64,000 nucleotides of DNA from Sphingomonas sp. MA1305 (GTDB taxonomy: Bacteria > Pseudomonadota > Alphaproteobacteria > Sphingomonadales > Sphingomonadaceae), in NCBI RefSeq assembly GCF_016107325.1, contig NZ_RCVT01000005.1, forward strand, positions 154,704 through 218,703, given 5' to 3'. The notes beneath the pieces were generated by a model. The model did no database searches. It was not told the DNA's origin and saw nothing but the letters and a program-made list of their open reading frames with translations. This document shows positions 31,720 to 39,876 of the stretch, piece by piece (position 1 is the first letter of the stretch; every line of letters begins with the position of its first letter). The translations under genes were made by a program, and so were the position numbers.

Positions 31720-32067
31720 TCAGGCGCGCCGGCAGTTCACCGCCGGACCGTCACGCAGCGCGAGCCGAAGGACGCTTCCGTGCAACGCCGCGGACCCGCC
31801 CGTGCCGTGATAGGGTCGGCCCTGGGCGCGCGCGGTGAGGACGACCATGGCGCGCTCGGTCGCGACGCGCAGGCGCATGCGCAGGCCGCCCTTCTCGAAC
31901 GCGATGAACGCGGTTTGGCCGTCCTCGCAGCGATAGATGTGCTCGTGATCGGGGCGCAGCTGCTGCTCGTCTGCCGGGGTCTCGCTGGCTCGATCTGAAC
32001 AGCCGGCGAGGAGAAGAGCGAGCGCTGCCACGGGTCCCCACCGCCTGCCGGCACGGCCTCCACGCAT
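31720..32067 (-). CDS. MliC-like lipoprotein, copy 2
   Basis: 115 aa. The signal peptide ends in LLLAGC. The mature part HIYRCEDGQTAFIAFEKGGLRM matches the MliC core seen in the 28045-28422 product (HVYRCDDGSTLLVDF). The ATG overlaps the stop of the SRPBCC gene (TGATG), so it is translated by coupling. The pair SRPBCC plus MliC-like is therefore present twice in the island, on opposite strands. Confidence 0.68.
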   Translation of the reverse strand: MRGGRAGRRWGPVAALALLLAGCSDRASETPADEQQLRPDHEHIYRCEDGQTAFIAFEKGGLRMRLRVATERAMVVLTARAQGRPYHGTGGSAALHGSVLRLALRDGPAVNCRRA

Positions 32068-32570
32068 CAGCGCCGGCGTCGGCGGGACGGCGATTTGGCG
32101 CGGAATCGCGACGTCGCGGGCGTGGGCGCAGGCGACGGTATCGATTGCCGTTTCTGGAGCCGGTCGACGAGGCAGGTATCGCTGCGCTCGAGGCTGCGGC
32201 GCAGCGTTCGGCTGACGAACAGGGCGGGGAGGGGGGCGAGCAGCCCCATGATCCGGAGGCAATGGACGACGCTCGTTCCGCCGCCCGCGGCGGCCGCAAG
32301 TGTGTAGCGCTCCTCGATCGCGAAGATCCAGGGTTCACCGAACCGCCAGGCGAAAACGTGCGGTCGCTTGGCGGCGACGATGTCCGCCGGCGTCGAGATC
32401 TTTCGACCGCGTCCAAGGAAGAAGTTCACCATCACGTCGCCGCCCGGGTCGACCGACCCGCTCAGCTGGAAGAACGGCTTCCAGCTTCGATGCCCGTCGA
32501 GATCTGCAAGAAGGTCGTAGACGCTCTCCGGCGAGGCAGTGACGGTCGTCTCGCGCTCGAATGTCAGCAT
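32067..32570 (-). CDS. SRPBCC-family protein, copy 2
   Basis: 167 aa. MLTFERETTVTASPESVYDLLADLDGHRSW is the typical start of an SRPBCC domain (quoted in part as VTASPESVYDLLADLDGH); VFAWRFGEPWIFAIEERYTL matches the beta-strands of the ligand cavity. The basic C terminus (SRFRAKSPSRRRRR) parallels the copy at 27560. It overlaps the lipoprotein gene and lies 71 nt downstream of the ZIP gene. Confidence 0.78.
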   Translation of the reverse strand: MLTFERETTVTASPESVYDLLADLDGHRSWKPFFQLSGSVDPGGDVMVNFFLGRGRKISTPADIVAAKRPHVFAWRFGEPWIFAIEERYTLAAAAGGGTSVVHCLRIMGLLAPLPALFVSRTLRRSLERSDTCLVDRLQKRQSIPSPAPTPATSRFRAKSPSRRRRR

Positions 32571-32640
32571 GCTGTATGGCCTCCGCGCCGGGCCGGAGGC
32601 AGTGTCCGCCCCCTGTGACCGCCCATGGGGTGCGCCCGGC

Positions 32641-33369
32641 TCATCGCGGCACCGCCAGCAATTCGGCGGCGAAGACGATGAGGAAACCGAGGAAGAACAG
32701 CGAGGTGACCAGCCGCGTCTCGCCGAGATCGTGCGCGCGAACGAGCAGTTCCTCGGTGACCAGGTAGAGCAGTGCCGCCGACCCGAAGGCGAGCAGCGCG
32801 GTCAGCACGACCGGGGGCGCGCCGGCGAGCAGCAAATAGCCGACGATCGAGGAGACCCCGAGGATCGCCGCCAGCCCCGTGCAGGTGGCGAGCACCGTCT
32901 GCAGGCGCGCGCCGCCACCTCGCATCGTGTCGGCGGTGGCGAGACCGAGGAAGAACATCTCGAGGGTGAGCGCTGCCGAGACCAGCAGGCCCTGGCGAGC
33001 GCCGACCGCGAAGCCGGTGCCGATGACCACGCCGTCGATGACGCAGTCGATCGAGACGGCGGCGAGAAATCCGAGCGGCAGCTCCGCGCGACCCGCATCG
33101 CGCGCTTCGAGGCGTTCGGCGAGCCAGCGCATCGCGAACATCGCGGCCACGCCGGTCGCGAAGCCCGCGATCGCGGCCCCGGGCGCGCCACCGTGGATGA
33201 CGCCCGGGACGATCTCGGTCGCGATCGCGGCGAACACGACGCCGGCGGCGAGATGCTGCACCGCACTGCGCCACAGCCTGGTGAGCGAGACCGCGCCGCC
33301 GAAGACGCCGGCCCCGATCACTGCCGCAGATGGCAGCAGCATGAGACCGAAGAGCTGCCCACCCGGCAT
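32641..33369 (-). CDS. ZIP-family metal transporter, copy 2
   Basis: 242 aa, similar in layout to the copy at 29676: QHLAAGVVFAAIATEIVPGV and SIDCVIDGVVIGTGFAVG correspond to the metal-path motifs, and TEELLVRAHDLG near the C terminus is shared. The ATG at 33369 overlaps the stop of the DUF190 gene (TGATG). The pair DUF190 then ZIP suggests that the PII-like protein regulates this transporter. Confidence 0.8.
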   Translation of the reverse strand: MPGGQLFGLMLLPSAAVIGAGVFGGAVSLTRLWRSAVQHLAAGVVFAAIATEIVPGVIHGGAPGAAIAGFATGVAAMFAMRWLAERLEARDAGRAELPLGFLAAVSIDCVIDGVVIGTGFAVGARQGLLVSAALTLEMFFLGLATADTMRGGGARLQTVLATCTGLAAILGVSSIVGYLLLAGAPPVVLTALLAFGSAALLYLVTEELLVRAHDLGETRLVTSLFFLGFLIVFAAELLAVPR

Positions 33370-33722
33370 CACGGCTGTGCCGCGTCGCCTGGAGCGGGAT
33401 CGACCCGGCCGCCGCGCAGCGTCTCCACGCGTTCGAGCGTCACCAGGCCGATCCCGCTCGTGGTCGCGATCTCGGCCCAGAATGCCCGGATGCGGTCCTC
33501 GACGTCGACGATTTCGACGATGACCGGATAATTGTGGTCGAGAAATCCGCGCCGGTGAACGTGCGCGCTATGGCCGAACCCGGTCTGGGCGCGGTGGATC
33601 GTCGCGCCGAGCATCCGCGCCTCGCGCGCGCGGTCGAGCAACAGCTCGAATACCCGGCGATCGCCGAGCAGCGCCGCCTCGTCGGTATAGATCCTGAGCA
33701 AGCAGTGCGGTTGTGTTTCCAT
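33369..33722 (-). CDS. DUF190 (PII-like) protein, copy 2
   Basis: 117 aa. LLRIYTDEAALLGDRRVFELL, then ARMLGATIHRAQTGFGHSAHVHRR, and YPVIVEIVDVEDRIRAFW align end to end with the copy at 23651-23986. A GAGGAGCG site precedes the ATG. It is followed without a gap by the ZIP gene. It lies downstream of the second czcCBA operon on the same strand, separated by a large inverted repeat. Confidence 0.85.
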   Translation of the reverse strand: METQPHCLLRIYTDEAALLGDRRVFELLLDRAREARMLGATIHRAQTGFGHSAHVHRRGFLDHNYPVIVEIVDVEDRIRAFWAEIATTSGIGLVTLERVETLRGGRVDPAPGDAAQP

Positions 33723-33746
33723 TGTTCACGCTCCTCTACTGAACTG

Positions 33747-33786
33747 CTCGGCGGCGTCGCGACCCGAAGGCCACGACGCCGCCGAG
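33747..33786 (-). terminator. 13-bp perfect inverted repeat between czcA copy 2 and DUF190
   Basis: CTCGGCGGCGTCG (33747-33759) is the exact complement of CGACGCCGCCGAG (33774-33786), with a 14-nt loop. It starts 2 nt after the czcA copy 2 stop on the minus strand. A T tract is absent, so full rho-independent termination is uncertain; it could lower expression of the DUF190/ZIP genes or protect the czc mRNA 3' end. Confidence 0.5.
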
Positions 33787-33787
33787 G

Positions 33788-36700
33788 TCACGCCGTGGGG
33801 GTGACGGCGGGACGGGGGGAAGGGGGGCGCACGGCACGCCGCGCCATGAGGCGCGACGCCCAGGCGGTGATCGCCGGCAGCACCAGCAGGGTCAGCGCGG
33901 TGGAGGTGATGAGCCCGCCGATCACCACGGTGGCCAGCGGTCGCTGGACCTCGGCGCCGGTGCCGGTGGCGAGCGCCATCGGCACGAAGCCGAGCGACGC
34001 CACCAGCGCGGTCATCAGCACCGGCCGGACGCGCTCCATCGCGCCGCGCTCGATCGCCTCGTCCTCTTCCGCGCCTTCCTCGCGATACTTGCCGATCGCG
34101 CTCATCATCACGAGGCCGTTGAGCACGGCGACGCCCGACAAGGCGATGAACCCGACCGCCGCGGTGATCGAGAACGGGATGCCGCGCAGCAGCAGCGCGA
34201 ACACGCCGCCGGCGAGCGCCATCGGCACCGCCGAGAACACGATCGCCGCCGGCACGAAGCCGCCGAGCGCCATGTAGAGCAGCGCGTAGATCGCCAGGAA
34301 GCAGATCGGCACCACGATCATCAGCCGCAGCCGCGCCGACTGGAGGCTTTCGAAGGTGCCGCCCCAGCCGGTGTACATGCCCGCCGGCAGCTCCATCGCC
34401 GCGATCTTGGCCTGCGCATCGGTGACGAAGCCGCCGAGGTCGCGCCCGCGCACGTTGACCTGGACGATCACCATGCGCTTGCCGTTCTCGCGGCTGATCT
34501 GGTTGAGCCCTTGCGTGTAGTTGAACTGCGCGACTTCGCGGAGCGGGATCGAGCGGGCCGATTGCCCTTCGGCCGCCGGCAGCATCACCGGGATCGCGCC
34601 CAGCGTGTCGAGGTCGTCGCGCTGGGCGTCGGGCAGGCGCACGACCACGTCGAAGCGGCGGTCACCCTCGAACAGCAGCCCCGCCTCGCGGCCGCCGAGC
34701 GCGGCGGCGACGGTGTTGGCCACTTCCTCGACCGACAGGCCGTAGCGGGCGACCGCCTGGCGATCGATCTTCACGTCGAAGGTCGGTGCGCCCGAGGTCT
34801 GCTCGACGCTGACGTCGCCCGCACCGGGAATGGTGCGCACGGCGCCCGCGATCTTGCGCGCCTGCTCGTTCATCTTCTCGAGATCGTCGCCGTAGAGCTT
34901 GATCGCGACGTCGGCACGGACGCCGGCGATCAGCTCGTTGAAGCGCATCTGGATCGGCTGCTGGATCTCGGTCCGGTTGCCGATGATGGTCTTCATCTTC
35001 TCCTCGATGCGCCGCAGGATATCCTCCTTGCTCTTCACCTCGGCGGGCCACTCCTTCTCGGGCTTGGGGATGACGTAGGTATCCGACGCGTTGGGCGGCA
35101 TCGGGTCGGTGCCGAGGTCGGCGTTGCCGTTCTTGGAGAAGACCAGCGCCACCTCGGGCAGCGTCTTCAACGCGTTCTCGAGCCGCATCTGCATCTGCGT
35201 CGACTGGTCGATCGAGGCGGACGGCACGCGGAAGTTGGTGACGGTGATGTCCTTCTCGTCGAGCTGCGGCATGAACTCCTCGCCGAGCAGCCCGAAGCTG
35301 AGGATCGCCGCCACGAAGATGCCGATGCCGCCCAGGATGAAAGGCATCGGCCGCGCGACCGCTTTCGCGAGCGCGGGAGCATATTTTTCCTTGAACCAGC
35401 GGATCGGCTTCACCTCGGTCTCGCTGACCTTGCCCTTGACGACGATCGCGATCATCGCCGGCACGAAGGTCAGCGACAGCACGAACGCGGAGGCGAGCGC
35501 GATCATCAGCGTGATCGCCATCGGCGCGAAGGTCTTGCCCTCGACCCCCTGGAAGGTGAGTAGCGGCACGAACACCAGGAAGATGATGAGCTGGCCGTAG
35601 ACGGTCGGGCGAACCATTTCCTGGGCCGCGAGCGTCGTCTCCTCCATCCGCTCGTCGCGGGTGAGGAGGCGGCCCTCATGCTCCTGCCGTTCGGCGAGGC
35701 GCCTGAGCGCGTTCTCGACGATGATCACCGCACCGTCGACGATCAGCCCGAAGTCGAGCGCGCCGAGGCTCATCAGATTGCCCGACACCCCGAGCCCGTT
35801 CATGCCGGCGGCCGTCATCAACATGGTTATCGGGATGACGGCGGCGGTGATCAGCGCCGCGCGGATGTTGCCGAGCAGCAGGAAGAGCACGACGATGACG
35901 AGCAGCGCGCCCTCGGTCAGGTTCTTCTCGACCGTCCCGATCGTCGCGTTGACCAGCTTGGAGCGGTTGTAGACCGGCTCCGCGAACACGTCGGGTGGCA
36001 GCGCCTTGTTGATCTGCGTCAGCTTCTCCGCGGCGTCGGTCGCGACGATGCGGCTGTTGTCGCCGACCAGCATCAGGACGGTCGAGATCACCGCCTCGGA
36101 GCCCATGCGACTGCCCGAGCCGGTGCGCACCGCGCCGCCGATCACGACCTGGCCGACGTCCTTCACCCGGACCGGCACGCCGTTGCGCGTCGCGACCACC
36201 GCGTCCTGGATGTCCTCGATCGACTTCAGGCGCGCGTCGGCCCGCACCAGGAAGCTCTCGCCGGCTCGCCTGACATAATTGGAGCCGGCCGAGAGGTTCG
36301 CCCGCTCCATCGCGCTGGCGAGGTCGGTGACGGAGAGACCGTAGGCGGCGAGCGCGGTCAGGTTCGGCTCGATCAAATACTGCTTCACGTAGCCGCCGTT
36401 GGAATCGACGCCGGCGACGCCGCGCACCGTCCGCATCTGCGGGCGGATGATCCAGTCCTGCACCGTGCGCAAATAGGCGGCCTTCGCAAGCTCGGTGGTC
36501 AGCCGCTCGCCCTCGGGGGTGAGGTAGCTGCCGTCCGACCGCCAGCCCGGCTTGCCGTCGACGGTCTTCACGCCCTTTCCGTCGGGGTGGCGGAAGGCGA
36601 CCGAATAGAAGAAGATTTCGCCGAGGCCCGTCGACAGCGGCGACAGGTTCGGCTGGACGCCGGCCGGCAGGCTGTCCTTGGCCTGTGCCAGCCGCTCCGT

Positions 36701-37030
36701 AACCTGCTGCCGCGCGAAATAGATGTCGGTCGAGTCGGTGAACACCGCCGTCACCTGGCTGAAACCGTTGCGGGTGAGCGAGCGAGTGAGGGTAAGCCCC
36801 GGGATGCCGGCGAGCGCCGTCTCCACCGGGAAGGTGACCTGCTTCTCCATGTCGACCGGGCCGAGGGTCGGGTTGAAGGTGTTGATCTGCACCTGCCGGT
36901 TGGTGATGTCGGGCACCGCGTCGATCGGCAGCTTGGTGATCTGCCAGAGGCCGAACCCGACGACGACCAGGGTCAGGAACGCGACCAGCCATCGCAGTCG
37001 GACGGACGTCGCGAGGATGCGGCCGATCAT
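33788..37030 (-). CDS. czcA: CzcA-like heavy-metal RND pump, copy 2
   Basis: 1080 aa, full length and plainly homologous to the 19951-23199 product along its whole length (both have LPIDAVPDITN, DFGLIVDGAVII-EN and QPIQ-RFNELIAGVR). DFGLIVDGAVIIVEN again fits the Czc/Cnr HME group. Differences in the periplasmic loops may alter metal range. It overlaps czcB by 4 nt, so it is the last gene of a czcCBA operon that runs leftward. Confidence 0.93.
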   Translation of the reverse strand: MIGRILATSVRLRWLVAFLTLVVVGFGLWQITKLPIDAVPDITNRQVQINTFNPTLGPVDMEKQVTFPVETALAGIPGLTLTRSLTRNGFSQVTAVFTDSTDIYFARQQVTERLAQAKDSLPAGVQPNLSPLSTGLGEIFFYSVAFRHPDGKGVKTVDGKPGWRSDGSYLTPEGERLTTELAKAAYLRTVQDWIIRPQMRTVRGVAGVDSNGGYVKQYLIEPNLTALAAYGLSVTDLASAMERANLSAGSNYVRRAGESFLVRADARLKSIEDIQDAVVATRNGVPVRVKDVGQVVIGGAVRTGSGSRMGSEAVISTVLMLVGDNSRIVATDAAEKLTQINKALPPDVFAEPVYNRSKLVNATIGTVEKNLTEGALLVIVVLFLLLGNIRAALITAAVIPITMLMTAAGMNGLGVSGNLMSLGALDFGLIVDGAVIIVENALRRLAERQEHEGRLLTRDERMEETTLAAQEMVRPTVYGQLIIFLVFVPLLTFQGVEGKTFAPMAITLMIALASAFVLSLTFVPAMIAIVVKGKVSETEVKPIRWFKEKYAPALAKAVARPMPFILGGIGIFVAAILSFGLLGEEFMPQLDEKDITVTNFRVPSASIDQSTQMQMRLENALKTLPEVALVFSKNGNADLGTDPMPPNASDTYVIPKPEKEWPAEVKSKEDILRRIEEKMKTIIGNRTEIQQPIQMRFNELIAGVRADVAIKLYGDDLEKMNEQARKIAGAVRTIPGAGDVSVEQTSGAPTFDVKIDRQAVARYGLSVEEVANTVAAALGGREAGLLFEGDRRFDVVVRLPDAQRDDLDTLGAIPVMLPAAEGQSARSIPLREVAQFNYTQGLNQISRENGKRMVIVQVNVRGRDLGGFVTDAQAKIAAMELPAGMYTGWGGTFESLQSARLRLMIVVPICFLAIYALLYMALGGFVPAAIVFSAVPMALAGGVFALLLRGIPFSITAAVGFIALSGVAVLNGLVMMSAIGKYREEGAEEDEAIERGAMERVRPVLMTALVASLGFVPMALATGTGAEVQRPLATVVIGGLITSTALTLLVLPAITAWASRLMARRAVRPPSPRPAVTPTA

Positions 37031-38181
37031 TCCGCCGTCTCCTTCTCGATCTCGGCCTTGAGGAGGAAAGCGTTGGTGGTGGCGATCGGGGTGCCCGCGG
37101 CGAGCCCGTCGGCGATGGCGACCATGCCGCTCGACCGGCTGCCGATCCGGACCGGCCGCGCGACGAAGCCGGTGCGGGTCCGGACGAAGACCACTGTCTG
37201 ATCGCCCAGCGTCTGCACCGCGTCCTGCGGCACGGTGACGCCGTTGCGGACCGCGCCGCCGCTCGCGAGGATCTTGGCCTGGATCAGCTGGCCCGGGACG
37301 AGCGTGCTGCCGCCGGCCGTGGGAGTGACCACCACCGTCGCGGTGCGCGACTGGGGATCGACCACGCCGGTCGCGGAGCGGACGCGACCCTCGATCGTGC
37401 GACCGTCGCTCGTCGTGAGCTCGACCCGATCGCCCGGTCGGATGCGCCCGGCCTCCGCCGGGGGCACGCTGGCGGTGATCTGCAGCCGCGACGGGTCGGC
37501 GACGCGGAACAGCTCGGTTTCCGCGGCGACGAACTGGCCGAGATTGGCCCCGGCGCTGGTGACCCGGCCGGATACCGGGCTGACCACCGCCACCGAGCGG
37601 CCGTCGGCGCTGACCCGGGCCGCACCCGCGGCGGCGGCCGAGCGGCGGGCATCGGCCTGCGCGACCGCGAGGTTCGCCTGTGCGGTTTCGAAATCGGCGC
37701 GGGGCGAGACGCCCTGATTGAGCAGCGAGCGCTCGCGCGACAGCTGGCGGCCGGCAAGCGTCACCCGCGCGGCGGCGGCGGCGCGGTCGGCCGCGATCTG
37801 CGAGGCGTCCCGGCTCTCGACGAGCGCCAGGGTCTGCCCGGCGCGCACGGGGTCGCCGATCCGCGTGAAGATGCGGGTGACCGTGCCCGGCGCGCGGGCG
37901 GTCAGCACCGCCTCGGCGTCGGGGGTCGCCTCGACCGTCGCCGAGGCGAGGATCGCGGCATCGAGTTCCCCGGCGGCTGCGGGAGCCACGCCGATCTGGG
38001 AGGCCGAGATGGCCCGTGGGGTCATCGCGACGACGTTCGCCGCACCCTTCGGCGTCGCCGGTGTCTCGACGGGAGCGGGCGGCGGCGGCGATTGCGTCAG
38101 CCGGGCGGCACCGAAGCCGACGGCGGCCGCGGCGGCGAGACCGAGGGCGGCCCCGGCATAGAGGCGGTTGTTGGCGGTCAT
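37027..38181 (-). CDS. czcB: CzcB-like periplasmic adaptor, copy 2
   Basis: 384 aa from the ATG at 38181, which overlaps the czcC stop by ATGA. There is an N-terminal anchor (YAGAALGLAAAAAVGFGAARL), lipoyl-like halves (ARAPGTVTRIFTRIGDPVRAGQ and VSPVSGRVTSAGANLGQFV), a beta-barrel (IRPGDRVELTTSDGR) and VPQDAVQTLGDQTVVFVRT. The length and order match copy 1. The first cluster has a lipoprotein gene after czcB; here czcA follows directly. Confidence 0.9.
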   Translation of the reverse strand: MTANNRLYAGAALGLAAAAAVGFGAARLTQSPPPPAPVETPATPKGAANVVAMTPRAISASQIGVAPAAAGELDAAILASATVEATPDAEAVLTARAPGTVTRIFTRIGDPVRAGQTLALVESRDASQIAADRAAAAARVTLAGRQLSRERSLLNQGVSPRADFETAQANLAVAQADARRSAAAAGAARVSADGRSVAVVSPVSGRVTSAGANLGQFVAAETELFRVADPSRLQITASVPPAEAGRIRPGDRVELTTSDGRTIEGRVRSATGVVDPQSRTATVVVTPTAGGSTLVPGQLIQAKILASGGAVRNGVTVPQDAVQTLGDQTVVFVRTRTGFVARPVRIGSRSSGMVAIADGLAAGTPIATTNAFLLKAEIEKETAE

Positions 38182-39437
38182 TGGACCGGTTCTCCAGTGA
38201 TGGTGACGCCCTGCAGACGGGCGAGAGTGGTGCGCGCGTCGAGCCTGGTCGACGCGGCGTCGAGGGTGACGCCGCGCGCAGCGCCGAGGCTCTGGCGGGC
38301 GGCGAGCAGTTCGATCAGCGGCGACTTGCCGGCTTCGTAGGCGATGCGGGCGAGCCGATAGGCTTCGGTCGCGGTCGCGAGCGTCCGTTCGGCGGCGGCC
38401 GCGCGCTGGTCTGCCGCCTCGACGAGGGCGAGCGCCGCACGGGTGTTCGCCTCGGCGTCGAGCCGAGCCGCCGCGGCCCTCGCCTCGGCGCCCTGGAGAT
38501 CGGCACGCGCCGCGGCGATATTGCCGCGATTGCGGTCGAAGAACGGGAGCGGCACCGACACGCCGGCAACGATCGCGGGGCCGCTGGCGACGCGCAGCTG
38601 GCGGACGCCGAGCTGCGCGGTGACGTTGGGAATGGCGAGCCGCTGCTGGACGGCCACCTGCCGGGCGGCCGCCTCGCGTTCCGCGTCCGCCACCCTCACC
38701 GTGGTGGTCTGCATCGGGTCGATCGGGCCGATGACCGGTCGCGCGGTCAGCCGACCGAGCAGTGATTCCGAGAGGCCGGTATAGGGGGTGGGGCTTCCCG
38801 CCAGCGCCGAGAGCCGGGCGAACGCGACGGTGCGCTGCGCCCGCGCACCCTCGAGCGCGGCCTGGACGGTGTTGAGTTCGGTTTCCGCCTGGACCTGGCG
38901 GAGCCACGCCTCCTTGCCCGCGCCGACGAGCGCGCGCGCGACCTTCAGGTCGCCGGCCGCGTTGTCGAGCTCTTCCTGCGCCAGCCCGATGCGTCGCTCG
39001 CTGATCTCGGCCTCCGCATAGGCCCGCGCGAGATCGGTGGCGTAAGCCAGGCGTCCGTCGCGATTGCGCTCGCGCGCCGCGACAATCCCCGCCTCGCCTG
39101 CCGCGATACGGGCGGCGCGCTTGCCGCCCAGCTCGATCGGCTGGTCGACCTGGAACGTCGTCTGCTCCTGGTTGCGGGCATTGCGGATGAGATCCCCGGT
39201 GAAGTTTTCCGCATAGACGCTGACCGAGGGGTTGGGGCGGGCGCGGGCCTGCTGCGCGAGGCCCCGTGCCCGTGCGACGTCGGCGTCGAGCGCCAGCACG
39301 CGCGGGGTGTCCTTGGTCTGCGCGAGCAATTGCGCGAAAGGTGGCGCGGTCTGTGACCACGCCGGGCCCGCGGGCACCATAGCCGCGAGCCCGCCGATCA
39401 GCGCAAGCCTGCGCCGTCGGCCGATACTGCCGTTCAT
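38178..39437 (-). CDS. czcC: CzcC-like outer-membrane factor, copy 2
   Basis: 419 aa with a signal peptide (LALIGGLAAMVPAGPAWSQ, preceded by RRRR). PNPSVSVYAENFTGDL and PIELGGKRAARIAAGEAGI in the first half and GVSVPLPFFDRNRGNIAAAR in the second are TolC/CzcC hallmarks. The 40-residue proline/alanine-rich N-terminal insertion of copy 1 is missing here. It is the first gene of the minus-strand czcCBA set. Confidence 0.88.
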   Translation of the reverse strand: MNGSIGRRRRLALIGGLAAMVPAGPAWSQTAPPFAQLLAQTKDTPRVLALDADVARARGLAQQARARPNPSVSVYAENFTGDLIRNARNQEQTTFQVDQPIELGGKRAARIAAGEAGIVAARERNRDGRLAYATDLARAYAEAEISERRIGLAQEELDNAAGDLKVARALVGAGKEAWLRQVQAETELNTVQAALEGARAQRTVAFARLSALAGSPTPYTGLSESLLGRLTARPVIGPIDPMQTTTVRVADAEREAAARQVAVQQRLAIPNVTAQLGVRQLRVASGPAIVAGVSVPLPFFDRNRGNIAAARADLQGAEARAAAARLDAEANTRAALALVEAADQRAAAAERTLATATEAYRLARIAYEAGKSPLIELLAARQSLGAARGVTLDAASTRLDARTTLARLQGVTITGEPVQ

Positions 39438-39489
39438 AGATAATGATCCTTCGAGAGTGAGCCGAGGCGCTAGCGAGCGCCGACAGGCG

Positions 39490-39876
39490 TCACGCTCGAG
39501 GGGGGCGCATCAATCGATCGGCGCGCGACCCAGCGATGCCGCGGTCGTCCGCCGTCGGCCACCGAATGGCGTCGATATAGACGAGCTTCGGTGCGACCGT
39601 TTCCGGAGCCACGACCATCCCCTGGGCCGCGGCGTGTGCGGCGACGTGGATGGGCGCGTCGGGGTCGGCACTGTTGTCGTGGCTGTCGTGCGCGGCGCTT
39701 GCCATCGCGACACTGACCGCATCGTCATGAACGACCGCGCTATGCCAGCTCGACACCACGACGAAACCGAACAGCGCCACCACCGACAGCGCTGCGGCAA
39801 GTATTACGAAGCGGGATCGGCGCGCGATCATCGCAAGTTGCTTAGAGTTCGGCCGGCTTGGCCGCAAGTTCGTCAT
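39490..39876 (-). CDS. Small membrane-anchored His/Asp-rich protein
   Basis: 128 aa from the ATG at 39876, which overlaps the stop of the MFS gene (ATGA). One membrane helix (FVILAAALSVVALFGFVVVSS) is followed by a putatively periplasmic part with HSAVVHDDAVSVAMASAAHDSHDNSADPD, here noted as the clusters HDD and HDSHDNSADPD, plausible metal ligands. It lies just before czcC copy 2, as the His-rich protein at 16562 lies before copy 1. The function is unknown. An internal start at 39831 is possible. Confidence 0.55.
   Translation of the reverse strand: MTNLRPSRPNSKQLAMIARRSRFVILAAALSVVALFGFVVVSSWHSAVVHDDAVSVAMASAAHDSHDNSADPDAPIHVAAHAAAQGMVVAPETVAPKLVYIDAIRWPTADDRGIAGSRADRLMRPPRA

Noticed and set aside
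35678..37201. Plus-strand open frame opposite czcA copy 2
   Set aside because: Antisense shadow of a conserved RND pump gene; no motif and a biased composition.
37027..39360. Apparent fused frame covering CzcB and the region of CzcC copy 2
   Set aside because: The upstream half is an out-of-frame reading of czcC; the real czcB starts at 38181 with an ATGA overlap.
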